Part shown: piece by piece, positions 1 through 8,008 of the stretch | Layout of the letters: every line of letters begins with the position of its first letter | Numbering within the stretch: the stretch's first letter is position 1 | Assembly: GCA_030524785.1 (NCBI GenBank) | Contig: JAUNFZ010000001.1 | Span: forward strand, 1 to 44,442 | Source: Eubacteriales bacterium | Lineage (GTDB): Bacteria > Bacillota > Clostridia > Lachnospirales > Lachnospiraceae | Direction of reading: 5' to 3' | DNA: 44,442 bases | Notes under the pieces: model-generated | What the model was told of the DNA's origin: nothing | What the model saw: only the letters and a program-made list of their open reading frames with translations | Database searches by the model: none | Program-made: the position numbers and the translations under genes

Positions 1-1
1 G

Positions 2-61
2 GCGACAGAAGAAGTAGCGCCGGCAGAAGAAGCGGCAACAGAACAGACGGCGGCAGAATAA
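2..61 (+). CDS. C-terminal tail of an unidentified protein (partial)
   Basis: An open frame enters from the left edge and ends at a TAA at 59-61. The visible residues are an alternating Ala/Glu-rich tail ending TEQTAAE. Such low-complexity acidic tails occur on many Firmicute proteins, so the family cannot be named. It runs the same way as the next gene, about 22 bases away, so the two may be cotranscribed. Confidence 0.4.
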   Translation, partial: ATEEVAPAEEAATEQTAAE

Positions 62-83
62 TGCGGAAAGGCAGGTGCAGCGT

Positions 84-857
84 ATGGCGCCCCTGGAGGA
101 ACAATTTTCCAGAACGGAACTTTTGATTGGGAAAGAAGGCTTGGAAAGACTTAAAAATGCCAGAGTTGCAGTGTTTGGAATCGGAGGGGTGGGCGGATAC
201 GTCGTGGAAGCGCTTGCAAGAAGCGGCGTCGGAACGCTGGATCTGATCGACAATGATACGGTGTGTCCTTCAAACATCAACCGTCAGATTATTGCACTCC
301 ACAGCACCCTGGGACGTTATAAGACGGATGCGGCGCGGGAAAGGATTGCGGATATCAATCCGGAGGCAGAGGTCAACGTATACCACACGTTTTATCTGCC
401 TGAGACGGCGGATCAGTTTGACTTTTCAAAATATGATTATGTGGTGGACGCCATTGATACGGTGACAGGAAAGCTGATGCTGGCAGAACAGGCCAAAAGA
501 GCGGGAGTGCCCGTCATCAGCGCTATGGGCGCGGGAAACAAGATGGATGCCGCAGCATTTGAGGTGGCGGATATCAGTAAGACAAGTGTATGCCCCTTGG
601 CAAAGGTAATGCGACGGGAACTGAAAAAGAGAGGGATTCTGCATCTGAAGGTGGTATATTCCAGAGAAAAGCCGAAAACCCCGCAAACGTTGGGACGAAA
701 TCCGGAGGAAGCCACAGAAACGCAAAAGACGGCAGAACAGGCCGCAAAGCGCAGAGAACGGCAGACGCCGGGCAGCAATGCTTTTGTACCCCCGGTGGTG
801 GGCCTGATGATTGCGGGCGAGGTAGTAAAAGATTTGATAAAGGGAAAAGAATTGTAG
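84..857 (+). CDS. tcdA: tRNA threonylcarbamoyladenosine dehydratase (TcdA/CsdL-type, ThiF/E1 fold)
   Basis: This is an E1-like ATP-dependent enzyme that cyclises t6A37 to ct6A in ANN-decoding tRNAs. Visible signatures are the family start QFSRTELLIG, the nucleotide loop GIGGVGGYVVEALARSG, the D-N-D-T-V strand, SNINRQ, the KTD motif, and a C-terminal SNAFVPPVVGLMIAGEVV helix. The product is 257 residues from ATG 84, close to the roughly 268 of E. coli TcdA. A GTG at 75 is the alternative start, but its AG-rich site would be too close. CAGGTG at 72-77 suits ATG 84. It lies 15 bases before the pepD-like gene and is probably cotranscribed with it. The family is secure. The exact modification in this organism is inferred. 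Confidence 0.88.
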   Translation: MAPLEEQFSRTELLIGKEGLERLKNARVAVFGIGGVGGYVVEALARSGVGTLDLIDNDTVCPSNINRQIIALHSTLGRYKTDAARERIADINPEAEVNVYHTFYLPETADQFDFSKYDYVVDAIDTVTGKLMLAEQAKRAGVPVISAMGAGNKMDAAAFEVADISKTSVCPLAKVMRRELKKRGILHLKVVYSREKPKTPQTLGRNPEEATETQKTAEQAAKRRERQTPGSNAFVPPVVGLMIAGEVVKDLIKGKEL

Positions 858-872
858 AAAAGGAGAAAAACA

Positions 873-2324
873 ATGGGTATTTTACAGGGGCTTGAGCCAC
901 AGCCGGTTTTTAAATTTTTTGAGGAGATCTGCGGGATCCCCCACACTTCATACCATGAAAAGGCTCTCAGCGATTACTGCGCGGCCTTTGCCCGCGAGCG
1001 CGGGCTGGAGCACCGGCAGGATGAAATGGGAAACGTGATTATTATCGCGGAGGCGACGCCGGGATATGAGGAGGCAGAGCCGGTGATCCTGCAGGGACAT
1101 CTGGATATGGTAGGAGACAAGACAGAGGACTGCAGCCTGGATCTTGAGAAAGACGGGCTGCGCCTGCAGGTGGAGGGCGATTATATCAGCGCTGAGGGAA
1201 CGACTCTCGGAAGCGATGATGGTATTGCGGTAGCCTATGCGCTGGCGCTGCTGGACGCTGAGGATATTCCTCACCCAAGGTTGGAGGTGGTGCTGACTGT
1301 TGGGGAAGAAGTAGGGCTTTTGGGAGCGGCGGCGGTAGATCTTTCTATGTGCCGCGGCAGAAGACTGCTGAATGTAGACTCAGAGGTAGAAGGAATTTTG
1401 ACGGCGGGCTGCGCTGGCGGCGTCAGGGTGGGATGCCATGTGCCGGTAACACGCAGAACGCGCTCCGGAGTGAGCTTTAATGTATCCCTGGAGGGGCTTA
1501 AGGGAGGCCATTCGGGAATGGATATTGATAAAGGGCGTGCAAATGCAAATATTCTTATGGGAAGATTTCTTCTGCTTTTGCGGGACAGAACAGAGTATGG
1601 AGTGGTGGAGCTGTCCGGCGGGGCAAGGGAGAACGTGATTCCAAAGAGCGCTTCTTTAGTACTGGTGCTCAAGCAGGAGAACACCGGGGCTCTGCGGGCG
1701 GTAGCGGAGGAATTTCGCCGCCAGATAGAGGCGGAATATAAAACGGCGGATCCGGGAATACGGCTGATATTGGAGGAAGGAACAGTCTGCGAGGCAGAGA
1801 CGGCGGATGAGGATTCCCTTGGCCGGATCATTGATCTTTTGAATCTTATGCCCTTTGGCGTACAGGCAATGAGCGCCGATTTGCCGGGGCTGGTTGAGAC
1901 TTCCGCGAATCCGGGCGTTATGAAGCTTGAGGCGGATGGAGTGCAGATGGCGCTGGGCGTGTCGGTCAGAAGCTCTGTGGCTTCGGCAAAGGAGCAGACA
2001 GCCCGCAGGGCAGCGCTTCTGACAGAGCGTTTGGGCGGAACTGCGGAGTTTTCAGGGGATTACCCCGCATGGCCCTATGCCCGGGAATCAAAATTCAGGG
2101 ATCTGTGCGCAAAGGTATTTGAAGAACAGTATGGCAGAAAGCCGGAAATCGTAGTGATTCATGCAGGGCTGGAGTGTGGTATTCTGTCCGGAAAGCTGGA
2201 GGGATTGGACTGCATATCCATCGGTCCCGACCTGATTGACATCCATACGCCCAGGGAGCGGATGAGCATCAGCTCGGCTGAGAGAGTGTGGGAATACATT
2301 AAAGCGGTTCTGGCAGCTAAATAG
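873..2324 (+). CDS. pepD: Aminoacyl-histidine dipeptidase / beta-Ala-His dipeptidase (PepD, M20 family)
   Basis: This cytosolic zinc dipeptidase cleaves Xaa-His and other dipeptides. It has 483 residues, the usual length. Metal-site motifs are visible: GHLDMVGD (His76, Asp78), TTLGSDDGIAVA (Asp115), the catalytic Glu pair in TVGEEVGLLGA (145-146), LLNVDSE, and the C-terminal HAGLECGIL. The central GGHSGMDID segment marks the M20 lid/dimerisation domain. ATG 873 follows AAAAGGAGAAAAAC, a strong ribosome site. It sits 15 bases after tcdA with no intervening terminator. Confidence 0.93.
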   Translation: MGILQGLEPQPVFKFFEEICGIPHTSYHEKALSDYCAAFARERGLEHRQDEMGNVIIIAEATPGYEEAEPVILQGHLDMVGDKTEDCSLDLEKDGLRLQVEGDYISAEGTTLGSDDGIAVAYALALLDAEDIPHPRLEVVLTVGEEVGLLGAAAVDLSMCRGRRLLNVDSEVEGILTAGCAGGVRVGCHVPVTRRTRSGVSFNVSLEGLKGGHSGMDIDKGRANANILMGRFLLLLRDRTEYGVVELSGGARENVIPKSASLVLVLKQENTGALRAVAEEFRRQIEAEYKTADPGIRLILEEGTVCEAETADEDSLGRIIDLLNLMPFGVQAMSADLPGLVETSANPGVMKLEADGVQMALGVSVRSSVASAKEQTARRAALLTERLGGTAEFSGDYPAWPYARESKFRDLCAKVFEEQYGRKPEIVVIHAGLECGILSGKLEGLDCISIGPDLIDIHTPRERMSISSAERVWEYIKAVLAAK

Positions 2325-2346
2325 GCTAAAATAGTGTAAAAATTAC

Positions 2347-2376
2347 TTGACTTGCTTCCTATATCCATGTTAAACT
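2347..2376 (+). promoter_or_regulatory. Probable sigma-A promoter of the rpmG-secE-nusG-rplK-rplA operon
   Basis: TTGACT (2347-2352) is followed 18 bases later by TAAACT (2371-2376). It is the only convincing pair in the gap between pepD and rpmG. The leader of about 60 bases contains a T8 run at 2400-2407 but no clear hairpin before it. Confidence 0.55.
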
Positions 2377-2442
2377 ATACGGGCGTATGGAAGCAGGTCT
2401 TTTTTTTATGCAGAAAAACAGGTTGAGAGCGAGGTGGAAGTT

Positions 2443-2592
2443 GTGCGCACAAGAATCACGTTGGCATGTACGGAATGTAAGCAGAGAAACTACAATACAA
2501 CGAAGGATAAGAAGAACCATCCTGACAGAATGGAAACTCAGAAATACTGCAAATTCTGCCAGAAACACACATTGCACAAGGAAACGAAGTAG
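2443..2592 (+). CDS. rpmG: 50S ribosomal protein L33
   Basis: A 49-residue protein of the large subunit. The frame reads (M)[16 protein letters not shown]..., with two CxxC pairs (TECKxx... preceded by AC, and YCKFCQKH). It is therefore the zinc-binding form. It ends in HTLHKETK, typical of L33. The start is GTG at 2443, with AGGTGG at 2432-2437 as ribosome site. An in-frame GTG at 2434 would put that site inside the gene. It heads the operon, 27 bases before secE, as in many Firmicutes. Confidence 0.93.
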   Translation: MRTRITLACTECKQRNYNTTKDKKNHPDRMETQKYCKFCQKHTLHKETK

Positions 2593-2619
2593 TTACGGCA
2601 TTTGTGAAAGGAGAACGAT

Positions 2620-2826
2620 ATGGGAGAAGTTTCAAAGAAAGACAAAACCCACACGAGAAGCTGGTCAGACGGCCTGAAAGCTGAATTCAGGAAGATTATC
2701 TGGCCGGATCAGAAGGATCTCGCGAAGCAGACAGCCGCAGTAATTACAGTTTCTGTAGCACTTGGTGCAATCATCGCAGTTGTTGATGCGATCATGCAGT
2801 ACGGTATCGATTTCTTGATTAAGTAA
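2620..2826 (+). CDS. secE: Preprotein translocase subunit SecE
   Basis: A 68-residue single-span subunit that clamps SecY in the membrane translocase. It has a charged N-terminus, the conserved amphipathic stretch GLKAEFRKIIWPDQKDL, and one transmembrane helix at about residues 38-62 ending in a short periplasmic-side tail. This is the short Gram-positive form, against three spans in E. coli. ATG 2620 follows GAAAGGAGAACG. It lies between rpmG and nusG, its standard place. Confidence 0.95.
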   Translation: MGEVSKKDKTHTRSWSDGLKAEFRKIIWPDQKDLAKQTAAVITVSVALGAIIAVVDAIMQYGIDFLIK

Positions 2827-2841
2827 GGACAGGGTGAGCAT

Positions 2842-3357
2842 ATGGCAGAAGCGAACTGGTATGTCGTTCATACCTACTCAGGATATGAGAACAAGGTAAA
2901 GGCGAACATCGAAAAGACAATTGAAAACAGACATCTGGAAGATCAGATTCTGGAGGTGCGTGTGCCTCTGCAGGATGTTGTGGAAGTAAAAAACGGCGTC
3001 TCGAAGACAGTACAGAAAAAAATGTTTCCGGGATATGTGCTTCTCAATATGGTCATGAATGACGATACCTGGTATGTCGTGAGAAATACCAGAGGCGTCA
3101 CAGGATTTGTTGGTCCGGGTTCCAAGCCCGTACCGCTTACTGAAGCAGAAATGAGGCCTTTGGGAATTCAGGCAGAGAGAGTGGCGGTAGATTTTGAAGT
3201 CGGCGATGTAGTGAACGTCATTGGAGGTATCTGGAAAGATACGGTCGGCGTCGTTCAGAGCATCAACGAGAGCAAGCAGATCGTCACCATCAACGTCGAA
3301 TTGTTCGGCCGCGAAACGCCGGTGGAAATAAGTTTCGCAGAAGTTCAGAAAATGTAA
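2842..3357 (+). CDS. nusG: Transcription termination/antitermination factor NusG
   Basis: NusG binds RNA polymerase and modulates pausing, Rho action and coupling to ribosomes. It has 171 residues. The NGN domain starts NWYVVHTYSGYENKVKANIE and contains the MFPGYVLLNM and VRNTRGVTGFVG motifs. A C-terminal KOW domain (about 119-171) starts FEVGDVVNVIGGIWKDTVG. ATG 2842 is 15 bases after secE with AAGGACAGGGTGAGC upstream. Confidence 0.97.
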   Translation: MAEANWYVVHTYSGYENKVKANIEKTIENRHLEDQILEVRVPLQDVVEVKNGVSKTVQKKMFPGYVLLNMVMNDDTWYVVRNTRGVTGFVGPGSKPVPLTEAEMRPLGIQAERVAVDFEVGDVVNVIGGIWKDTVGVVQSINESKQIVTINVELFGRETPVEISFAEVQKM

Positions 3358-3362
3358 GTCAT

Positions 3363-3380
3363 CCGTTCCTTTGCGGACGG
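3363..3380 (+). other. Small hairpin between nusG and rplK
   Basis: CCGTTC (3363-3368) pairs with GGACGG (3375-3380), with one G-U pair and a loop of CTTTGC. No T-run follows, so it is not a classical terminator. It could be a processing or pausing structure before the rplK leader motif. Confidence 0.35.
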
Positions 3381-3387
3381 TTAGACA

Positions 3388-3422
3388 GTGGGAGGGAAAT
3401 CCCCCGACAATACCACAAGGAG
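3388..3422 (+). promoter_or_regulatory. rplK leader motif (copy 1 of a repeated ribosomal-protein leader)
   Basis: The stretch begins GTGGGAGGG and ends ATACCACAAGGAGG at the rplK ribosome site. GTGG can pair with CCAC and GGGA with TCCC, giving a nested stem that ends next to the Shine-Dalgarno. A near-identical stretch precedes rplA (3874-3909). Conservation across two leaders of one operon suggests a translational or processing role, by inference. Confidence 0.45.
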
Positions 3423-3432
3423 GTGCCTTATT

Positions 3433-3858
3433 ATGGCAAAGAAAGTAACTGGTTATATTAAATTACAGATTCCTGCTGGTAAAGCAACGCCAGCTCCGCC
3501 TGTTGGTCCGGCACTTGGACAGCATGGTGTCAACATTGTTCAGTTTACGAAGGAGTTTAACGCGAGAACAGCGGATAAGGGAGATCTGATCATCCCGGTT
3601 GTTATCACGGTTTATGCGGACAGAAGCTTCAGCTTCATCACAAAGACTCCGCCTGCAGCAGTTCTTCTGAAGAAAGCCTGCAACATTAAATCCGGTTCAG
3701 GTGTTCCGAACAAGACAAAGGTTGCAACGATCAGCAAAGATAAGATACGCGAGATCGCAGAGATGAAGATGCCGGATCTGAATGCCGGAAGCATCGAAGC
3801 GGCTATGAGCATGATTGCAGGTACTGCAAGAAGCATGGGTATCACGGTCGAGGAGTAA
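3433..3858 (+). CDS. rplK: 50S ribosomal protein L11
   Basis: A 141-residue component of the GTPase-associated centre. It starts [32 protein letters not shown] and has the C-terminal rRNA-binding domain with [15 protein letters not shown] and [11 protein letters not shown]. The start at ATG 3433 gives the exact family length and follows AAGGAGGTGCC. An upstream GTG at 3388 lies inside the leader motif and is rejected. Confidence 0.97.
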   Translation: MAKKVTGYIKLQIPAGKATPAPPVGPALGQHGVNIVQFTKEFNARTADKGDLIIPVVITVYADRSFSFITKTPPAAVLLKKACNIKSGSGVPNKTKVATISKDKIREIAEMKMPDLNAGSIEAAMSMIAGTARSMGITVEE

Positions 3859-3873
3859 ACGGAAACAAGTGAA

Positions 3874-3909
3874 GTGGGAGGGACATTCCCGCAAATACCA
3901 CCAGGAGGT
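3874..3909 (+). promoter_or_regulatory. rplA leader motif (copy 2 of the repeated leader)
   Basis: GTGGGAGGGACATTCCC followed by AATACCACCAGGAGG repeats the rplK leader almost exactly, with the same possible GTGG/CCAC and GGGA/TCCC pairings abutting the Shine-Dalgarno of rplA. L1 is known in other bacteria to repress its own operon by binding mRNA. Whether this is such a site is not shown. Confidence 0.45.
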
Positions 3910-3917
3910 TATTTAAT

Positions 3918-4610
3918 ATGAAAAGAGGAAAAAGATATATTGAAGCGGCAAAAGCAATTGACCGCACAAATCTTTATGATACCGCAGAAGCGATCAGTGT
4001 CGTAAAGAAAAACGCAGTGGCAAAATTTGATGAAACCATCGAAGCTCATATCAGAACAGGATGCGACGGCCGTCATGCAGATCAGCAGATCCGCGGCGCT
4101 GTTGTATTGCCTCACGGAACAGGAAAAAAGGTACGTGTTCTTGTATTTGCAAAAAATGCGAAGGCTGACGAAGCTTTGGCGGCAGGTGCTGAGTACGTAG
4201 GCGCTGAGGAACTGATTCCGAAGATCCAGAACGAAGGATGGCTGGACTTTGACGTTGTAGTAGCTACCCCGGATATGATGGGTGTGGTTGGACGTCTTGG
4301 CCGTATCCTTGGTCCGAAGGGACTGATGCCGAACCCGAAGGCCGGTACAGTTACCATGGATGTAACGAAAGCCATTCAGGATATCAAGGCTGGTAAGATT
4401 GAGTATCGTTTGGACAAAACAAATATCGTACATGTCCCGATCGGAAAAGCATCCTTTACGGAGGAGCAGCTTGCGGACAACTTCCAGACGCTTATGGATG
4501 CAATTATTAAAGCAAAACCGGCAGCGCTGAAAGGCCAGTATCTGAGAAGCGTTACACTGACTTCCACGATGGGCCCGGGCGTAAAATTGAATACCGCGAA
4601 ATTTGCGTAA
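3918..4610 (+). CDS. rplA: 50S ribosomal protein L1
   Basis: A 230-residue L1-stalk protein and typically the autorepressor of its operon. It opens [25 protein letters not shown]. It contains [19 protein letters not shown], the [29 protein letters not shown] signature, and the C-terminal [21 protein letters not shown] 3918 follows CCAGGAGGTTATTTAAT. It is the last gene of the operon; a strong terminator lies 15 bases downstream. Confidence 0.97.
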   Translation: MKRGKRYIEAAKAIDRTNLYDTAEAISVVKKNAVAKFDETIEAHIRTGCDGRHADQQIRGAVVLPHGTGKKVRVLVFAKNAKADEALAAGAEYVGAEELIPKIQNEGWLDFDVVVATPDMMGVVGRLGRILGPKGLMPNPKAGTVTMDVTKAIQDIKAGKIEYRLDKTNIVHVPIGKASFTEEQLADNFQTLMDAIIKAKPAALKGQYLRSVTLTSTMGPGVKLNTAKFA

Positions 4611-4625
4611 AGGTTGTATCGTATA

Positions 4626-4654
4626 CCGCCGTGCAGAAATGCACGGCGGTTTTT
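4626..4654 (+). terminator. Rho-independent terminator after rplA
   Basis: CCGCCGTGC (4626-4634) and GCACGGCGG (4641-4649) form a perfect 9-bp stem with loop AGAAAT, followed by T5. This is a textbook intrinsic terminator closing the ribosomal operon. Confidence 0.93.
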
Positions 4655-4669
4655 GCACGATGGGCCCGA

Positions 4670-4704
4670 AAAGTGTCTGCCATGCCTGCATGGGTAGACA
4701 CTTT
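4670..4704 (+). other. Second long hairpin between rplA and ppdK
   Basis: AAAGTGTCT (4670-4678) pairs with AGACACTTT (4696-4704), and CCATGC (4680-4685) with GCATGG (4688-4693), across a small bulge. No T-run follows on the plus strand. It may be a backup terminator, an RNA stop element, or a protein site. Confidence 0.45.
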
Positions 4705-4744
4705 CCGGCTGTAATCGTTAAATTTTTAATTTACAGATATTCCC

Positions 4745-4772
4745 TTGACTATGGGGTGAGATATGTTACAAT
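4745..4772 (+). promoter_or_regulatory. ppdK promoter
   Basis: TTGACT (4745-4750), a 16-bp spacer, and TACAAT (4767-4772) with an extended TG-T before the -10. It implies a 5' leader of roughly 100 bases before ATG 4881. Confidence 0.7.
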
Positions 4773-4804
4773 AAATATGTGCGATCACAATGTTGTGGCG
4801 CTTC

Positions 4805-4831
4805 ACACCGGAGACATACCCGGTGTTTTTT
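4805..4831 (+). terminator. Terminator-like hairpin in the ppdK leader (possible attenuator)
   Basis: ACACCGG (4805-4811) pairs with CCGGTGT (4820-4826), running into a T6 tract (4826-4831). It lies between the predicted promoter and the gene. An upstream CACAATGTTGTG hairpin and the segment TGTGGCGCTTCACA could offer an alternative fold that uses the left arm. That would allow conditional read-through. The alternative fold is weak and inferred. Confidence 0.5.
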
Positions 4832-4880
4832 GCGCTTGTGGACAAGCATGTGAAAATACAATAGTAGGAGGAACTATTAA

Positions 4881-7505
4881 ATGGCAAAATGGGTTTACTT
4901 ATTCAAAGAAGGTAACGCAGATATGAGAAACCTTCTTGGAGGTAAGGGCGCGAATCTGGCGGAGATGACGAATCTCGGACTGCCGGTTCCGCAGGGTTTT
5001 ACGATTACAACAGAAGCATGTACACAGTATTACGAGGACGGACAGAAGATCAATGATGAGATCCAGGGCCAGATTATGGAGTACATTGCAAAAATGGAAG
5101 AAATTACCGGAAAGAAGTTTGGCGATAAGGAAAATCCATTGCTTGTTTCAGTTCGTTCCGGTGCGCGGGCTTCCATGCCGGGTATGATGGACACGATCCT
5201 GAATCTTGGCCTGAATGAAGACGTTGTGGAGGTTCTTGCCGAAAAGTCGGGCAATCCCCGCTGGGCATGGGACTGCTACCGCAGATTTATCCAGATGTTT
5301 TCTGACGTTGTTATGGAAGTTGGAAAGAAATATTTTGAAGAACTGATTGATAAGATGAAAAAGGAAAAGGGCGTGACGCAGGATGTGGATTTGACTGCGG
5401 AAGACCTGAAGGAGCTTGCAAATCAGTTTAAGGCCGAATATAAAGAAAAACTGGGAGAAGATTTCCCGACCGATCCGAAGGAGCAGCTGATGGCGGCGAT
5501 CAAGGCCGTATTCCGTTCCTGGGACAACCCGAGGGCGAACGTATACCGCCGCGACAACGATATCCCCTACTCCTGGGGTACCGCGGTAAACGTGCAGATG
5601 ATGGCGTTCGGCAATATGGGAGATACGTCAGGCACCGGCGTGGCGTTTACGCGTGATCCGGCTACAGGCGAAAAGCATTTGATGGGAGAGTTTCTGATGA
5701 ACGCCCAGGGCGAGGACGTTGTGGCAGGCGTGCGTACTCCTCAGAAGATCGATCAGCTAAAGGAAGTTATGCCGGAAGTTTACGAGCAGTTTATCGGCAT
5801 CTGCGCGAAGCTGGAAGATCATTATCGTGATATGCAGGATATGGAGTTTACGATTGAGGACAGAAAGCTCTACATGCTGCAGACAAGAAACGGAAAGAGA
5901 ACGGCTCAGGCGGCGCTGAAGATTGCCTGTGATCTGGTAGACGAAGGAATGATAAGCGAGCAGAAGGCAGTTTCGATGATTGATCCGAGAAACCTGGATA
6001 CTCTGCTTCATCCGCAGTTTGACGCAGCGGCGCTGAAAGCTGCAGAACCGGCAGGCCGTGCTCTGGGCGCGTCACCGGGAGCTGCCTGCGGAAAGATCGT
6101 ATTTACGGCAGAAGATGCAAAAACATGGAACGACAGAGGTGAGAAGGTTGTGCTGGTGCGTCTGGAGACGTCTCCGGAGGATATTGAGGGCATGAAAGCT
6201 TCCCAGGGTATCCTGACAGTGCGCGGCGGTATGACAAGCCATGCGGCAGTGGTAGCCCGCGGTATGGGTACCTGCTGTGTTTCCGGATGCGGCGATATTG
6301 TGATGGACGAGGCAAATAAGAAATTTACACTGGCCGGCAAAGAGTACCACGAGGGAGACTGGATCTCTATCGACGGTTCCACCGGCAATATATACGACGG
6401 CATTATCCCGACGGTAGATGCTACGATTGCCGGCGAGTTCGGAAGAATTATGGCGTGGGCAGACAAATACCGTACACTGAAGGTAAGAACAAATGCAGAT
6501 ACGCCGGCGGATGCAAAGAAGGCAAGAGAGCTGGGCGCTGAGGGTATCGGCCTCTGCCGTACAGAGCATATGTTCTTTGAAGGCGACCGTATTGATGCCT
6601 TCCGCGAGATGATCTGCTCCGAGACGCTGGAGGAGAGAGAAGCGGCGCTGGCGAAAATTCTGCCGGAACAGCAGGGCGATTTCAAAGCACTGTTTGAGGC
6701 GCTGGAGGGCAATCCGGTGACGATTCGTTTTCTGGATCCGCCTCTGCATGAATTTGTTCCGACCACAGAGGAAGATATCAAGAAGCTGGCAGATGCCCAG
6801 GGCAAGACAGTGGAGCAGATCAAGACGATTATTGATTCCCTGCATGAATTTAATCCGATGATGGGCCACAGAGGCTGCCGTTTGGCGGTTACTTATCCGG
6901 AAATTGCCGTAATGCAGACCAAAGCGGTGATTCGTGCGGCGATTGAAGTAAAAGCAGCTCATCCCGACTGGAGAGTTTGCCCGGAGATCATGATCCCGCT
7001 GGTTGGAGATGAAAAGGAACTGAAATTTGTGAAGGATATCGTGGTGAAAGTTGCCGACGAGGAGATCGCAGCGGCCAACAGCCAGCTGAAATACGAAGTC
7101 GGAACAATGATTGAAATCCCCAGAGCTGCTCTGACGGCAGACGCGATTGCGAAACATGCGGATTTCTTCTGCTTCGGTACAAACGACCTTACACAGATGA
7201 CCTTTGGATTCTCACGTGACGACGCAGGTAAGTTCCTTGATGCATACTATGACAAGAAAATCTTCGAAAACGATCCTTTTGCAAAATTGGATCAGACGGG
7301 CGTCGGCAAACTGATGGAGATGGCAATCAAACTCGGCAAGCCGGTAAATCCGAATCTTCACGTTGGAATCTGCGGTGAACACGGCGGAGATCCCACATCC
7401 GTAGAGTTCTGCCACAGACTTGGCCTGGACTATGTGTCCTGCTCACCTTTCCGCGTACCTATCGCGAAACTGGCGGCAGCGCAGGCAGCGATTGCGCAGA
7501 AGTAG
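4881..7505 (+). CDS. ppdK: Pyruvate, phosphate dikinase
   Basis: PPDK interconverts pyruvate+ATP+Pi and PEP+AMP+PPi. In clostridia it works in PPi-linked glycolysis and gluconeogenesis. The 874 residues match the Clostridium symbiosum enzyme in length. The N-terminal ATP-grasp domain starts with LGGKGANLAEM. The swivelling domain has GGMTSHAAVVARGMGTCCVSG, with phospho-carrier His454 and the neighbouring regulatory-type Thr452. The C-terminal PEP/pyruvate barrel has catalytic Cys831 in CGEHGGDP, then SCSPFRVPIAKLAAAQA. ATG 4881 follows AGTAGGAGGAAC. The gene is monocistronic between its own promoter and the repeat-borne terminator at 7573. Confidence 0.97.
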   Translation: MAKWVYLFKEGNADMRNLLGGKGANLAEMTNLGLPVPQGFTITTEACTQYYEDGQKINDEIQGQIMEYIAKMEEITGKKFGDKENPLLVSVRSGARASMPGMMDTILNLGLNEDVVEVLAEKSGNPRWAWDCYRRFIQMFSDVVMEVGKKYFEELIDKMKKEKGVTQDVDLTAEDLKELANQFKAEYKEKLGEDFPTDPKEQLMAAIKAVFRSWDNPRANVYRRDNDIPYSWGTAVNVQMMAFGNMGDTSGTGVAFTRDPATGEKHLMGEFLMNAQGEDVVAGVRTPQKIDQLKEVMPEVYEQFIGICAKLEDHYRDMQDMEFTIEDRKLYMLQTRNGKRTAQAALKIACDLVDEGMISEQKAVSMIDPRNLDTLLHPQFDAAALKAAEPAGRALGASPGAACGKIVFTAEDAKTWNDRGEKVVLVRLETSPEDIEGMKASQGILTVRGGMTSHAAVVARGMGTCCVSGCGDIVMDEANKKFTLAGKEYHEGDWISIDGSTGNIYDGIIPTVDATIAGEFGRIMAWADKYRTLKVRTNADTPADAKKARELGAEGIGLCRTEHMFFEGDRIDAFREMICSETLEEREAALAKILPEQQGDFKALFEALEGNPVTIRFLDPPLHEFVPTTEEDIKKLADAQGKTVEQIKTIIDSLHEFNPMMGHRGCRLAVTYPEIAVMQTKAVIRAAIEVKAAHPDWRVCPEIMIPLVGDEKELKFVKDIVVKVADEEIAAANSQLKYEVGTMIEIPRAALTADAIAKHADFFCFGTNDLTQMTFGFSRDDAGKFLDAYYDKKIFENDPFAKLDQTGVGKLMEMAIKLGKPVNPNLHVGICGEHGGDPTSVEFCHRLGLDYVSCSPFRVPIAKLAAAQAAIAQK

Positions 7506-7517
7506 TATACTGTAAAG

Positions 7518-7675
7518 GTTGTGTTAAAAGGTAGCACAAAATAGCCTAAAAAGTTTGCCCCAAATAAGAACCAAAGACCTTGTATCAGATGAAAGTCTGG
7601 TATGAGGTCTTTTTTATCCGCTGCCGAGCCGAGAAATGTGCATTGAAAACTCAATACCATGAGTTTTTCTGGATT
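7518..7675 (+). repeat. Intergenic repeat R1, copy 1
   Basis: This is the first of three copies of a roughly 125-155 bp sequence (others at 8452-8607 and 9483-9623). It starts near TTGTGTTAAAAGG and AATAGCCTAAAAA. The conserved core begins TTTGCCCCAAATAAG, contains a terminator hairpin, then CCGAGCC and TGCATTGAAAA, and ends GAGTTTTTCTGGATT. It directly follows ppdK and fills most of the 233-base gap. The remainder (7676-7738) carries TATAAT at 7703-7708 and the ribosome site of the next gene. Confidence 0.85.
7573..7615 (+). terminator. Terminator inside R1 copy 1 (ends ppdK)
   Basis: AAAGACCT (7573-7580) pairs with AGGTCTTT (7605-7612). An inner stem TATCAGA/TCTGGTA extends it, and the right arm runs into a T-rich tail. 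The same hairpin recurs in the other two R1 copies. Confidence 0.85.
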
Positions 7676-7738
7676 GGTCTATCCACTTATTAAATATTGG
7701 TGTATAATAAGGCTATTCAGTGAAGGGAGGCGGAAACT

Positions 7739-8008
7739 ATGATGTATCCGTATATGACATTGGCAGATGAAACCGAAATTGTTCATTCGCATCTTATTGA
7801 AGAAAATGGACAAAGAAAAGTAATTGTAAATTTTGAAAGACCTACAGAAAATGGTTTTGATTCAGCAAGGTGTGAATTGCCGAACTACAAATGGACAGAG
7901 CGGAGTGGATATTCAGATGAAGAAATAGCAATGTTTGAAAAACTCCTGCACAGTAATGCACACTTGTTATATAAGTATGCTGAGAATGGAGGAATTCAGA
8001 TTGCCTAA
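7739..8008 (+). CDS. Small uncharacterised protein, partner of DUF4160 protein
   Basis: An 89-residue acidic soluble protein (MMYPYMTLADETEIVHSHLIE...) with no membrane segment or known catalytic motif. From memory, similar proteins are commonly found directly upstream of DUF4160 genes in gut Clostridia. ATG 7739 follows GAAGGGAGGCGG; an ATG at 7742 is also possible. It overlaps the next gene by 8 bases, which points to translational coupling and a two-protein module, perhaps toxin-antitoxin-like. Base composition is more AT-rich than in the flanking housekeeping genes. Confidence 0.7.
   Translation: MMYPYMTLADETEIVHSHLIEENGQRKVIVNFERPTENGFDSARCELPNYKWTERSGYSDEEIAMFEKLLHSNAHLLYKYAENGGIQIA

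Noticed and set aside
3388-3432. Upstream GTG start for rplK at 3388
   Set aside because: It would add 15 residues unlike L11 and lies in the repeated leader motif; ATG 3433 has AAGGAGG and gives exactly 141 residues.
3909-4691. 260-residue open frame antisense to rplA
   Set aside because: It mirrors a certain ribosomal gene, has no ribosome site, and its composition is that of a reverse-strand shadow.
6072-7157. 361-residue open frame antisense to ppdK
   Set aside because: Lies wholly within ppdK, is rich in Cys/His/Arg as expected from an antisense reading, and has no domain signature.
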